A stretch of DNA of 15,120 nucleotides from an uncultured Prevotellaceae bacterium (GTDB lineage: Bacteria; Bacteroidota; Bacteroidia; Bacteroidales; Bacteroidaceae): positions 1 to 15,120 of the forward strand of contig CAMKMK010000030.1 in NCBI GenBank assembly GCA_946413885.1. Direction: 5' to 3'. Numbering within the stretch: position 1 is the stretch's first letter; every line of letters begins with the position of its first letter. The translations under genes and the position numbers were made by a program. Of the stretch, positions 1 through 7,873 are shown in pieces. The notes below the pieces were generated by a model. It was not told where the DNA came from, searched no databases, and saw nothing but the letters and a program-made list of their open reading frames with translations.

Positions 1-74
1 CACAAGCAGGGTTAGCAACTTTGAACTGGAAGAATAGAGCATAATAGTTTCTATGGTTGCTTTATAAATCTTGT

Positions 75-3000
75 TTATTTTATCAGGACCTTATGTCCAT
101 TTCGGATGTAGATTCCTGGAAGGATAGGCGCATCGTGTGGGATTCTTCGCCCCTGAAGATCATAAATGAAACCATCAGAGATTGGGGTATAGTTCTTTGG
201 AGTGGTAATTTTTGTCTCACCAGAAATGGTCAGATTATTGATAACCACGTAACCTACGTAATCTCCATTTTCAGAGGCAGAGTTGGTTCCCAGTTCAGCT
301 GTAGAGAGACTGCTGTCCATCTGGCGACGAATACGTATGCCTGAGGTACCTCGATATGTATTTCCTTCAGCATCTTCCACTTTAAGTGTATTGTCTGATG
401 TGCGACGCAGAAGACTTGCATAATCCAAATTAAGTGTTTGGGTCTGGGCAATAATGTATGGGTCTTTATAATATATTTGCCCTCCTTCATTATTCAGGAA
501 ATAGCACTGCACAGCACTCGATCCACCCACTGGATTCTTAAATCTACCTACATGAATACTTTTGCCTCGTTCGTCCAGATTTGCAGAGCCAGGAGTAATG
601 GCCATATAATATACAGAATGTGATGAAATGTGACTCTTCTCCCCATTTTGTTTGAATAGTTTTATTTTAAAACTTTGATTTGTGATGTCATAAGCTTTAG
701 CAATCACAGGGAGCGAGCTATTTCCAATTTTGAAGGGTTGTACTATCACAACGGGAATAACGTCTTCAGGGAAAGGCTTGTTGTAGAAAATCTCGACAGG
801 GGTTTCTTGGATTCCTTTAGAAATGGTGCCATCTTCACGAGTGTACTGACAAGTATCTACTTCAGCACGCAAATCTCCCCACTGATAATCACCAGCCTTG
901 ATCGCAAGAAAATCTATACTCTCATTTTTGCTCATCAAGCTTGTGCCAGGTAGGTTCCACGGCTGGAAATTGAAAGTGAATTGATTATTAGTGATGGAAC
1001 TGATGTGCGGCACCAGTCCTAATGTGCTGTTGGAATTGGTGGGGATTCCCATAAAGACGATAGGGCGACTGTCAAGTTCCTTGCATGTTACTTTCATGGT
1101 TTCCGTATTGCTTGTTTGCACGGTTCCATATTGTAATTGTTCAGTGCCATTGCTGTAGGCAGCATATACGCTTACACTAGGACTATTTACATTCGTGTTC
1201 TTGTAACTTACCTCATGAATTCGGTATTCATAATTCCCCGTTTCTGTTAATTCGTCTCGATAAGTATATTTAAGTTGATCTGGTCGAGTCCACTCCTGTA
1301 AAGTCTCCCACGTTCCAGAGTTCACTCTACGCTGTAAAGCCATTGTGTTGGATAGGTCGCCATTGTAGGTTGTCCATGAAATTGTGCAAATATGTGTTAC
1401 TTGATTCAAAGTAGCTGTTAAATCCTTTGGGGGATCGAGTCGCCAATTGGCGGGTATGAAATCGTAATTGCCTGAGTAACTTGTACCAGTCTCCATTTGA
1501 GCATATACTTCACCTGCAGGTGTCAGATTCCCATTGATCATGATTTTAGAGCAGTTTGCTTCGTCATTCCAATAAGCATATCGCTCCACGTAATCCCAAT
1601 CATTAAGTTTGTTCCAAATACGAGTCAATACGTTTTTGTTTTGCTCGAGTATTTCAGCAGATGGATTGTTGCGTTGATCGCTTGTTGTTGCCACACTGAA
1701 AATACCTAATCCTCCACTCCAGGATGCGCCCCAGATAAATTCTGTAATCCAGACGGGACGTTTGTATCGATCCACCCATGAACTCTTGATGTTGTTGTAT
1801 GTTCCTTCGTTCCAATAGCAGTGTATGTCTAAGACATCACATCGCCAACCTCTGGAGTCGATACTGTCTAAAAAGGTAGCAAACCAATTGGTACTCCCAT
1901 CATGTGAGGAAGGTGTGAGCAGTCGTCGACCAGTTCGCATAAGATCATTCCATCGCTCTAATTCTTGGAGCACTGTGGCAGGTGATGGATCACTGCTGTT
2001 ACCTGGCTCATTGTCAGTTTTGAGGTAAGGTGACTGATCATTAGCACCTAACGAATATGTAGAATTGCTCCATAGGTGATTCATGTGTGGTACACATTCA
2101 TAATCGGTACCCAAACTTTGACCTGCTCCCCATGTATAGGTCCATGTACAGTTAAGTTTACGGAGTCGTCCTTGATCAGTGATGTTTGCTACACCATTTT
2201 TGCCAATATTATTAAAGCGGAAGATACGATATGAGCTAATGCGTTTGTCCATGATGTCAGGCAACTCATTGACTACCAAATCTTTGTCACTTGCTATGAA
2301 GCAGCGTTGATACCCATAACCCTCATTTTGTAAAGCGAAGGTAACCATGTATCCTCGCTTGAGGGTAAAACTGCGAATCTGATTATTGAGTTTGTCATTG
2401 CTTAATGTGTTCATGTATCCATTGCTATTCTCGATGCCGAAGAGGTTGCATGATGTGCCTTGGCAGTTTTGCTCGCTATAGACAGTGAGTGGATGAAAAC
2501 CGTCTTCCTCTTGACTCTCGACGCCATAGGGTAGTAATAGCGTACCATGATCATAGGGGCGTAACTGGCAGTTTTGTTCACTTTTAGCAGTTTCGCCTTG
2601 TATAGTAATATGGGAAAGACTGCGCATTACCGATGAGGGGCGTAAACCATCGAAGTAGATGACAGCCCCAGTATTAGCAATGTCTACAAATCCTGTAGTT
2701 GAGAATGGTGTGTTACTTGTAATATGGAGTTCACTGTTTGCATTGAGAGTTATGGCTGATGTAACTTGCTCTACAGATTGATGTGGACACTCGCCAGTGC
2801 TGCTTTTTAGACGGAAGTCATCGATGCAGAACCATCCTTTTTCTGTGGATCCGTTACCAGTACTTCGAGCTCCAATAGTTATGGTTTCTTCTTCGTCGAT
2901 GGAGAAATCCACATTTAGTGTCGTCCATTCCATATTTCCTGCAGAGGCAAGTGTACCAGAATTTTTGACTCCAGATTTGGTGACAGCATAGACATGCTGA

Positions 3001-3317
3001 TTATTGAGTCCCTGCGTATTTGATTTTAGTTGGGCTGATAATGTATACTTACCAGCTGGGAGTGTCACATTTTGATAGATGTTGAGAGACCTGACACGTT
3101 GTGCCCAAATATTATAGTGTCTGACGCCATCAGCTGCTCCTTCGGTGGCTATGAAATAATCTTCCCATCCTGACACATTACTGTCAAGTGTCCATCCTGA
3201 AGTCCCTTTTTCGAAACTGGCATTGTTGATCATTGCTGTCCAGTCATATTGTGCCCGAATGGAGATTTGACTCATTATGGCAGCAATCAGCAGTATGGTA
3301 CGATATGATATTTTCAT
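75..3317 (-). CDS. Secreted multidomain glycosidase, Glyco_hydro_cc (GH128/Asl1-like) catalytic core
   Basis: This is probably an exported endo-glycosidase; GH128 relatives cut beta-1,3-glucan, but the substrate here is not shown by the sequence. Residues 1-22 form a signal peptide (hydrophobic ILLIAAIM core, cleavage near RAQ). Residues 25-175 look like a carbohydrate-binding jelly roll (NASFEKG...GW start, FCIDDF end). A beta-rich linker precedes the catalytic region at about 360-615. Likely catalytic acids are E437 in TDNEPG and E526 in WITEF, with DIHCYW between them, as in the Glyco_hydro_cc fold. A fibronectin-III-like domain spans about 625-720. Two similar beta modules follow at about 735-950. 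The tail has YDLQGRR (1052-1058) and LPGIYIRNG, a Prevotella-type C-terminal signal resembling type IX secretion tails. It is the last gene of a three-gene operon, 24 bases after the phosphoesterase. Fold assignment is fairly sure; substrate is unknown. Confidence 0.8.
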   Translation of the reverse strand: MKISYRTILLIAAIMSQISIRAQYDWTAMINNASFEKGTSGWTLDSNVSGWEDYFIATEGAADGVRHYNIWAQRVRSLNIYQNVTLPAGKYTLSAQLKSNTQGLNNQHVYAVTKSGVKNSGTLASAGNMEWTTLNVDFSIDEEETITIGARSTGNGSTEKGWFCIDDFRLKSSTGECPHQSVEQVTSAITLNANSELHITSNTPFSTTGFVDIANTGAVIYFDGLRPSSVMRSLSHITIQGETAKSEQNCQLRPYDHGTLLLPYGVESQEEDGFHPLTVYSEQNCQGTSCNLFGIENSNGYMNTLSNDKLNNQIRSFTLKRGYMVTFALQNEGYGYQRCFIASDKDLVVNELPDIMDKRISSYRIFRFNNIGKNGVANITDQGRLRKLNCTWTYTWGAGQSLGTDYECVPHMNHLWSNSTYSLGANDQSPYLKTDNEPGNSSDPSPATVLQELERWNDLMRTGRRLLTPSSHDGSTNWFATFLDSIDSRGWRCDVLDIHCYWNEGTYNNIKSSWVDRYKRPVWITEFIWGASWSGGLGIFSVATTSDQRNNPSAEILEQNKNVLTRIWNKLNDWDYVERYAYWNDEANCSKIMINGNLTPAGEVYAQMETGTSYSGNYDFIPANWRLDPPKDLTATLNQVTHICTISWTTYNGDLSNTMALQRRVNSGTWETLQEWTRPDQLKYTYRDELTETGNYEYRIHEVSYKNTNVNSPSVSVYAAYSNGTEQLQYGTVQTSNTETMKVTCKELDSRPIVFMGIPTNSNSTLGLVPHISSITNNQFTFNFQPWNLPGTSLMSKNESIDFLAIKAGDYQWGDLRAEVDTCQYTREDGTISKGIQETPVEIFYNKPFPEDVIPVVIVQPFKIGNSSLPVIAKAYDITNQSFKIKLFKQNGEKSHISSHSVYYMAITPGSANLDERGKSIHVGRFKNPVGGSSAVQCYFLNNEGGQIYYKDPYIIAQTQTLNLDYASLLRRTSDNTLKVEDAEGNTYRGTSGIRIRRQMDSSLSTAELGTNSASENGDYVGYVVINNLTISGETKITTPKNYTPISDGFIYDLQGRRIPHDAPILPGIYIRNGHKVLIK

Positions 3318-3341
3318 TGATTTAGTATCGATTTCTGTGTG

Positions 3342-4976
3342 TTATTGCATTTTTATAGTGTAGGGAGCGGGTCGATGGAACTTGGTAGTGTAAGTTTGTC
3401 CGAATGAGTCAGTCACACTGAAGCTTATATCCTCTGTAGCTGTATTAGCTTGAATGAGGAAGAAATGGCCATATATACCTGTAATGGAACCTGATCCATA
3501 AGTTCCTTCAGCTTTGAACGTAGGAACATCGTAAGTTAGGGTATGGAGCGGATCTTCAGTAGTTACTCGTTTAACAGGTAAGCTTACGCCATTTTCTGTC
3601 ACCTTAATCTTCCAATCTCTGTCGTAATCATAGATGTTCAATAGAATGTTATTATCACCAATTGTACCGTAGTTTGTTCGATTGGGATATTTCTCTAAGA
3701 TAGCCTTTATGGTTTCATCGGTTTGATAGAATTCCTTTACCTTATTCATATCATAGATACGGAATTGGGATTCATCGTTTTTCTCAGTGGAATGATACTG
3801 CCATTTGATCTTTTTCCCATTAATGGAGAAAAGTTCGTAACCACCAGGTGAACCATCTTTGCAAATGTGTCGACCTGTCAGTTCACCTGTTGCCCACCAT
3901 GTAGCACAAATAGCCGCTATATTGTTCTCGTGAATATTTGGATAGGCTTCAGGATGAGCATGATAGTTGATATGAGTGTGCCCTGAGATAATATGTACTT
4001 GTTTGAAGTCTTTCAGCAACTCACATAGAGCCTCACTGGAGTTTTCGTTATTGTGGTTAGTTAAAGAGGCATAGATCTCGAAATTATAAGGATCGTGTCT
4101 CCACACGGGAATATGAACTTCCACGATGATGGGCGTTTCCTTATTTACATATTCCAGATCCTTGCGGAGCCAATTGAGTTGCTCAGGAGTAATGTATCCA
4201 TCGTAATTGCGAGATCCCACAATGCCCTTATTATATTTCCCATTGGTGTCAGCATTCTTGTAAAAGATATCGTCGAGTACTACATAATGGACTTCACCCA
4301 GATTATACGAATAATAGTTTGGACAAATAATCTGCCGGAACATACCAGCTGACTGGAAGTCGCAAATCTCGCCTTCATGGATGGCACCATTGTTGTCATG
4401 ATTTCCTATAACAGGAAACAGGATGATAGGATAACCTTCATCTGCCAGAGTTTTCATGAAATGTTTGGGGCCGTAGTTGTTTTTGTACCAATAGGTATCC
4501 CATGAGAGGTCGCCCAGGATAGTGGAATAGATGGGAGTTTTGCCAGCCTGTTTTATCTCTTTCTTAAGACTTTCCAGATAGCTGTTTCGGAACTGATTGA
4601 TATCGTTTCTGCGGTTAGCCAAATGGCTGTCAGCGCCTGCTACCAAATAATATTTTTTGTTTTTAACCTTATTTAGTTTAAAGTTATGCTCTTCGTTCGT
4701 GTTTATGTCTTCAGTCAGTTGAGCCCAAAACATTGGATCGAAGCCATTCCTCACTTCTGGCTCATAACCTGAAGGCAATGTGTAAAAAACGTATCCATTT
4801 TTCTTCAAAGAGCGTAATTCGTAGTATCCTTCGTGATTGGTCTTTGTTAATTCATATCCATCAGATACTATCACATTGGGTACTCCTTTGTCTTTGCATG
4901 TGATTCTTCCTGTAATATTTTGTGCGCCAAGAGTCAGCGTGGCACACAGCATCATTGTAACTATTTGGGGTCTCAT
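3342..4976 (-). CDS. Secreted calcineurin-like metallophosphoesterase (MetallophosN-Metallophos-MetallophosC)
   Basis: This is a two-metal phosphoesterase acting outside the cytoplasm on an unknown phosphoester. A short signal peptide covers residues 1-18 (MMLCATLTLGAQ). Residues 20-100 look like the small N-terminal beta domain (ITGRIT...GVPNV) of this Bacteroidetes architecture. The catalytic domain, about 108-345, has the family metal motifs: D116 and H118 (ADSHL), GDLSWD at 155-160, GNHD at 191-194, VH at 287-288 and SGHTH at 331-335, so it appears intact. The remaining 200 residues form the beta-rich C-terminal domain. The ATG overlaps the stop of the upstream ADP-ribosylglycohydrolase-fold gene by one base (TAATG on the minus strand), which points to translational coupling. 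The annotation is secure at family level; specificity (nucleotide, sugar phosphate or lipid phosphate) cannot be read from the sequence. Confidence 0.88.
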   Translation of the reverse strand: MRPQIVTMMLCATLTLGAQNITGRITCKDKGVPNVIVSDGYELTKTNHEGYYELRSLKKNGYVFYTLPSGYEPEVRNGFDPMFWAQLTEDINTNEEHNFKLNKVKNKKYYLVAGADSHLANRRNDINQFRNSYLESLKKEIKQAGKTPIYSTILGDLSWDTYWYKNNYGPKHFMKTLADEGYPIILFPVIGNHDNNGAIHEGEICDFQSAGMFRQIICPNYYSYNLGEVHYVVLDDIFYKNADTNGKYNKGIVGSRNYDGYITPEQLNWLRKDLEYVNKETPIIVEVHIPVWRHDPYNFEIYASLTNHNNENSSEALCELLKDFKQVHIISGHTHINYHAHPEAYPNIHENNIAAICATWWATGELTGRHICKDGSPGGYELFSINGKKIKWQYHSTEKNDESQFRIYDMNKVKEFYQTDETIKAILEKYPNRTNYGTIGDNNILLNIYDYDRDWKIKVTENGVSLPVKRVTTEDPLHTLTYDVPTFKAEGTYGSGSITGIYGHFFLIQANTATEDISFSVTDSFGQTYTTKFHRPAPYTIKMQ

Positions 4977-6490
4977 TATTCTTTTTCTGTTTGTTTTTTA
5001 GTGTAAATCAGGATACTGTGGCAGTTTATTTGGATTCCTTCCTCAGGATTAAGCCATTTAAGTTCTAATGTGTGGTGATCTTCTGCCAGATCATAGAACC
5101 AACAAAGTTCTTGACTTCGATCATGATAGTTAGCAGGCGAAGTAACAGTTTTCTCTAATTTGCCATCAATGTAGACTTCTACTTCTGCCACATAATCAGG
5201 ACGAGGGCTTTGAATCCAGTTGCTGATAACGATACCGCAACCATCAAATTCAATTTTTCCGAGTTGATCCAATGTGTTTCCTGGGAGCAGTTCTTTAGGT
5301 ATAATGCCAGAAAAACTTTCTTCCATAGGAACAACTTTGGGTTTCTCAGGGCGGAGTGTGATTTTGTCTTCAGAGACACGTCCTCCTGTTTGTTTAATGT
5401 TTTGAAGTGCCAATTCAAAACTATATTCAGAAGCTTTTTTCAATGAGATATTTGTAAACTTGAAAGGTCGGTCTTCTATATCCTTCAATCCTGCCTTCCA
5501 TACCTCTGGAATTTGGCTATATCCCATCATGCATCCCAAGATGCCAGCAGCCGATGCAGGGTTGCAGTCAGAGTCTTGTCCGCAACGGGTAGCGATCTCC
5601 ATCGTCTTGCCAAAATCTCCTTCACCATAGAGCAGGCCAATTACGATGTAGGCACTATTGATACTGGCATCGATGTCCAAAGGACGTTTTACTCCTTCAG
5701 GGCAACCTACCTCATCAGCATAATTCTCTTGACAAAGTTGCCAGGTCTGACGCCAATCATCAGGGTACTCGCTGTGCCATTTAATCACATCATTTATACA
5801 TTGATAGAAATGACTCTCAGCAGGGATTGTCTGCAGAGCATTATTGATGATGGTTGGAATATCCTTCATAATGAAAGCCTGGGTATACATAGCGCCAACA
5901 AAGACTCCTCCATAAAATCCGTCACCATAGTTCATGATATGTCCTATTTTGTCAGAATAGTGACTGGCCAGATTGGGCAATCCAGGACATATTATGCCAG
6001 CGTAATCAGCTTCTATCTGATAGTCGATATCATCAGCATGTGGATTGTTGCGCCAATGTCCTGATTCAGGGGGCATGATTCCTTGGAGGATGTTGTAGCG
6101 GGCAGCTTGATTAGCGTGCCATAAAGGATATTCAGCATGAGCGAAAGCTAATGCGAAGGAATCTACAGGGGCATCTTTCCCTAATCGATGCAATACGTCA
6201 AGGAAAGTCAAATCCATGTAAACATCATCATATAGTCCAGGTTGATTGTCAAAGAAATCCTTTACCTGATGATCCGTCCACTCGATGGGAATACTGTCCG
6301 CGATTGTTTGCCCTTGATATCGGAACTCTGTGGGTCCACCATAGGCACAGCCGATGGTTTGAGCGGCCCAACTACCTTGGATTTTGTCCATCAGTTCCGA
6401 TTTAGTCATGGTGTATTCCTGATGAGAGCTGCATGCTGTAATCGAAAGAAGTAATGAAACGATTCCCAATGTGCTTAAATACTTGTTCAT
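4976..6490 (-). CDS. ADP-ribosylglycohydrolase-fold lipoprotein
   Basis: The family removes ADP-ribose or related ribosyl groups using two metal ions. Here the enzyme is predicted to be a lipoprotein: residues 1-20 (hydrophobic LGIVSLLLSITAC) end in a lipobox with Cys20, so it should act in the periplasm or at the surface. Metal-binding signatures are the acidic YDDVYMD at 87-93 and GQDSDCNPAS at 304-313, the counterpart of the family's GDtDtnaa motif. GDGFYGG (189-195) is also typical. The catalytic all-helical domain ends near residue 350. A beta-rich accessory domain of about 150 residues follows and is not part of the minimal family. It is the first gene of the minus-strand operon and is coupled to the phosphoesterase by TAATG. 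In Bacteroidetes such enzymes can sit in glycan or ribose loci, so the substrate may be a ribosylated or glycosylated scavenged molecule. That is an inference. Confidence 0.82.
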   Translation of the reverse strand: MNKYLSTLGIVSLLLSITACSSHQEYTMTKSELMDKIQGSWAAQTIGCAYGGPTEFRYQGQTIADSIPIEWTDHQVKDFFDNQPGLYDDVYMDLTFLDVLHRLGKDAPVDSFALAFAHAEYPLWHANQAARYNILQGIMPPESGHWRNNPHADDIDYQIEADYAGIICPGLPNLASHYSDKIGHIMNYGDGFYGGVFVGAMYTQAFIMKDIPTIINNALQTIPAESHFYQCINDVIKWHSEYPDDWRQTWQLCQENYADEVGCPEGVKRPLDIDASINSAYIVIGLLYGEGDFGKTMEIATRCGQDSDCNPASAAGILGCMMGYSQIPEVWKAGLKDIEDRPFKFTNISLKKASEYSFELALQNIKQTGGRVSEDKITLRPEKPKVVPMEESFSGIIPKELLPGNTLDQLGKIEFDGCGIVISNWIQSPRPDYVAEVEVYIDGKLEKTVTSPANYHDRSQELCWFYDLAEDHHTLELKWLNPEEGIQINCHSILIYTKKQTEKE

Positions 6491-6525
6491 GTGACTGTTT
6501 TCGTTAAGTTTCTACTTTTCTGTTG

Positions 6526-6557
6526 CAAATATCCGCATTTCTTATGTCTTTTTCAAG
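6526..6557 (-). promoter_or_regulatory. Candidate Bacteroidetes-type promoter for the minus-strand hydrolase operon
   Basis: Read on the minus strand, GATATTTG (6533-6526) is one base off the Bacteroides -7 consensus TAnnTTTG. It lies 20 bases from CTTG (6557-6554), a fair match to the -33 TTTG element. Transcription would start near 6520, about 30 bases ahead of the ATG at 6490. The -33 element sits inside a near-palindrome, TTTTC (6550-6554) / GAAAA (6557-6561), which could be an operator or chance in AT-rich DNA. Only sequence match supports it. Confidence 0.35.
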
Positions 6558-6618
6558 AAAAGTGAGCATTAAAACAGAGTTTTTGTTCTTGTGAAGGCTT
6601 TTTTCTGAAATTCTTTTG

Positions 6619-6626
6619 TAAATTTG
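6619..6626 (+). promoter_or_regulatory. Candidate -7 box (TAAATTTG) for the plus-strand cluster
   Basis: TAAATTTG fits the Bacteroidetes -7 consensus TAnnTTTG exactly and lies 23 bases ahead of the ATG at 6649. No clear TTTG sits at the usual -33 distance, so the promoter would be weak, or this is a chance match in AT-rich DNA. It shares the 158-base divergent region 6491-6648 with the minus-strand operon promoter. Confidence 0.3.
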
Positions 6627-6648
6627 TCCCTATATTCCCAAGTTTAAT

Positions 6649-7773
6649 ATGAAAAAAATGAATACTATGAAACGACTTGAATCATTGGATGCTTTGCGAG
6701 GTTTCGATATGTTTTTCATCTCTGGTGGAGCAGCTCTCATCGTGGCTATTGCCAAATTGTTTCCTGACAATGGAGCTTGGCAAGTAATTTCTGACCATAT
6801 GGGCCATGTGCCTTGGGATGGACTTCGACATCACGACACGATCTTCCCTCTCTTTCTCTTCATAGCTGGTATTTCCTGGCCATTCTCTCTGGCAAATCAG
6901 TTGGAGAAAGGGAAGTCAAAGGGAGCAATCTACAAGAAAATCATTTATCGTGGCCTGATGCTTGCCTTTCTGGGATTGCTTTACAATGGTTTGCTCGATT
7001 TCCATTGGGATACCGTTCGCTTCTGTTCCGTCCTTTCGCGTATAGGTTTGGCTTGGATGTTTGCTGCTTTGATATACACCAGCGTAAAGGACCTGAAGAA
7101 AATCATCGCCATTATAGCCTTTATACTTATTGGCTATTGGTTGTGCAATATCTTGCTTATTGCCCCAGGTGCACCAGAAGGAGCTGATCCTCTTTCTAAA
7201 GAGTGGAATATTGGCTGCTGGCTCGACAGAGTAATTCTTGGTGTCCATTGCTATCGCCCTGAGTATGACCCTGAGGGTCTATTCTCTACTATTCCAGCTA
7301 TTGGTACGGCCTTGTTGGGTATGCTGACGGGTAGATTCGTCAAATTGGATGATGCTCTCTATTCTCGCCGCAAGAAAGCTCTCTATATCGCTTTGGCAGG
7401 AGTGGCTTTTGCTTTGATCGGTTGGGGATGGAATTTCTTCTATCCTATCAATAAAGCTCTCTGGTCAAGTTCCTTCGTATGTGCTGTGGCTGGTTATTCT
7501 TTGTTGATGTTCGCTCTCTTCTATTATATTATAGATGTATTGAACTGGCGGCATTGGGATTTCTTCTTCGTGGTGATTGGTATGAATTCCATTACCATCT
7601 ATCTGGCACGCCGTTTCGCCTTCTTCAATGGGGTTCAGCATGCACTCTTCGACGGGTTCGTCAACCAGTTCCCTGAGGTTTATCAATCCATCGTGGCAGA
7701 ATGCTGTTTCATAGCTGTCCAATGGCTTTTCCTCTACTTCCTCTATAAGCATAAAGTCTTCCTGAAGGTATAG
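6649..7773 (+). CDS. DUF5009 / heparan-alpha-glucosaminide N-acetyltransferase-like membrane acyltransferase
   Basis: This is a multi-pass inner-membrane protein of the HGSNAT/YeiB-like acyltransferase group. HGSNAT itself moves acetyl from cytosolic acetyl-CoA onto a terminal glucosamine across a membrane; the bacterial substrate is not known. The N-terminal signature RLESLDALRGFDMFF (9-23) is the family hallmark. H53-x2-W56-x-G58 followed by D63...FPLFLFIAG (66-74) matches the conserved region holding the presumed acyl-handling histidine. RFCSVLSRIGLAW and DPEGLFSTIPAIGTALLG further along are also family motifs. About ten hydrophobic segments are visible up to the C-terminus, and the 374-residue length is normal for DUF5009. 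Three in-frame ATGs lie close together (6649, 6658, 6667). The first is used here; the third, directly before RLESLDALRG, is possible. It leads the plus-strand cluster and is followed by a repeat array, then an exported esterase. Confidence 0.85.
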   Translation: MKKMNTMKRLESLDALRGFDMFFISGGAALIVAIAKLFPDNGAWQVISDHMGHVPWDGLRHHDTIFPLFLFIAGISWPFSLANQLEKGKSKGAIYKKIIYRGLMLAFLGLLYNGLLDFHWDTVRFCSVLSRIGLAWMFAALIYTSVKDLKKIIAIIAFILIGYWLCNILLIAPGAPEGADPLSKEWNIGCWLDRVILGVHCYRPEYDPEGLFSTIPAIGTALLGMLTGRFVKLDDALYSRRKKALYIALAGVAFALIGWGWNFFYPINKALWSSSFVCAVAGYSLLMFALFYYIIDVLNWRHWDFFFVVIGMNSITIYLARRFAFFNGVQHALFDGFVNQFPEVYQSIVAECCFIAVQWLFLYFLYKHKVFLKV

Positions 7774-7777
7774 GAAA

Positions 7778-7865
7778 AAGACAACGTGTCGAGATTGAAA
7801 AGACAACGTGTTGAAATCGGAAAGACAACGTGTTGAAACAAGGAAGTTAACGTGTTGAAATTTTA
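7778..7865 (+). repeat. Four-copy 22-base intergenic repeat array (16-base core plus 6-base variable spacer)
   Basis: Four units start at 7778, 7800, 7822 and 7844, an exact 22-base period. The core AAGACAACGTGTTGAA is identical in units 2 and 3. Unit 1 differs at two bases (TCGAG for TTGAA) and unit 4 at two (GTTAAC for GACAAC). The last six bases of each unit differ freely. The heart of the core, CAAC-GT-GTTG, is a small inverted repeat, and AACGTGT is kept in all four. The array starts five bases after the stop codon of the acyltransferase and ends eight bases before the esterase ATG, so it fills the intergenic gap. It may be a regulator-binding array, an RNA element or a copy of a dispersed genomic repeat. 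Confidence 0.9.
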
Positions 7866-7873
7866 TATGCGAT

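Noticed and set aside
14..61. Inverted pair AGCAAC (14-19) and GTTGCT (56-61) downstream of the glycosidase gene, considered as a terminator.
   Set aside because: A 6-base stem with a 36-base loop and no T-tract is not convincing. I see nothing else in bases 1-74.
5513..6064. A 183-codon plus-strand frame opposite the ADP-ribosylglycohydrolase-fold gene.
   Set aside because: It is an antisense shadow of a gene with clear metal motifs, and no family features are visible in it.
7778..7865. The repeat array considered as a small CRISPR.
   Set aside because: Spacers of six bases and a 16-base core are far too short, and no cas genes are present in the window.
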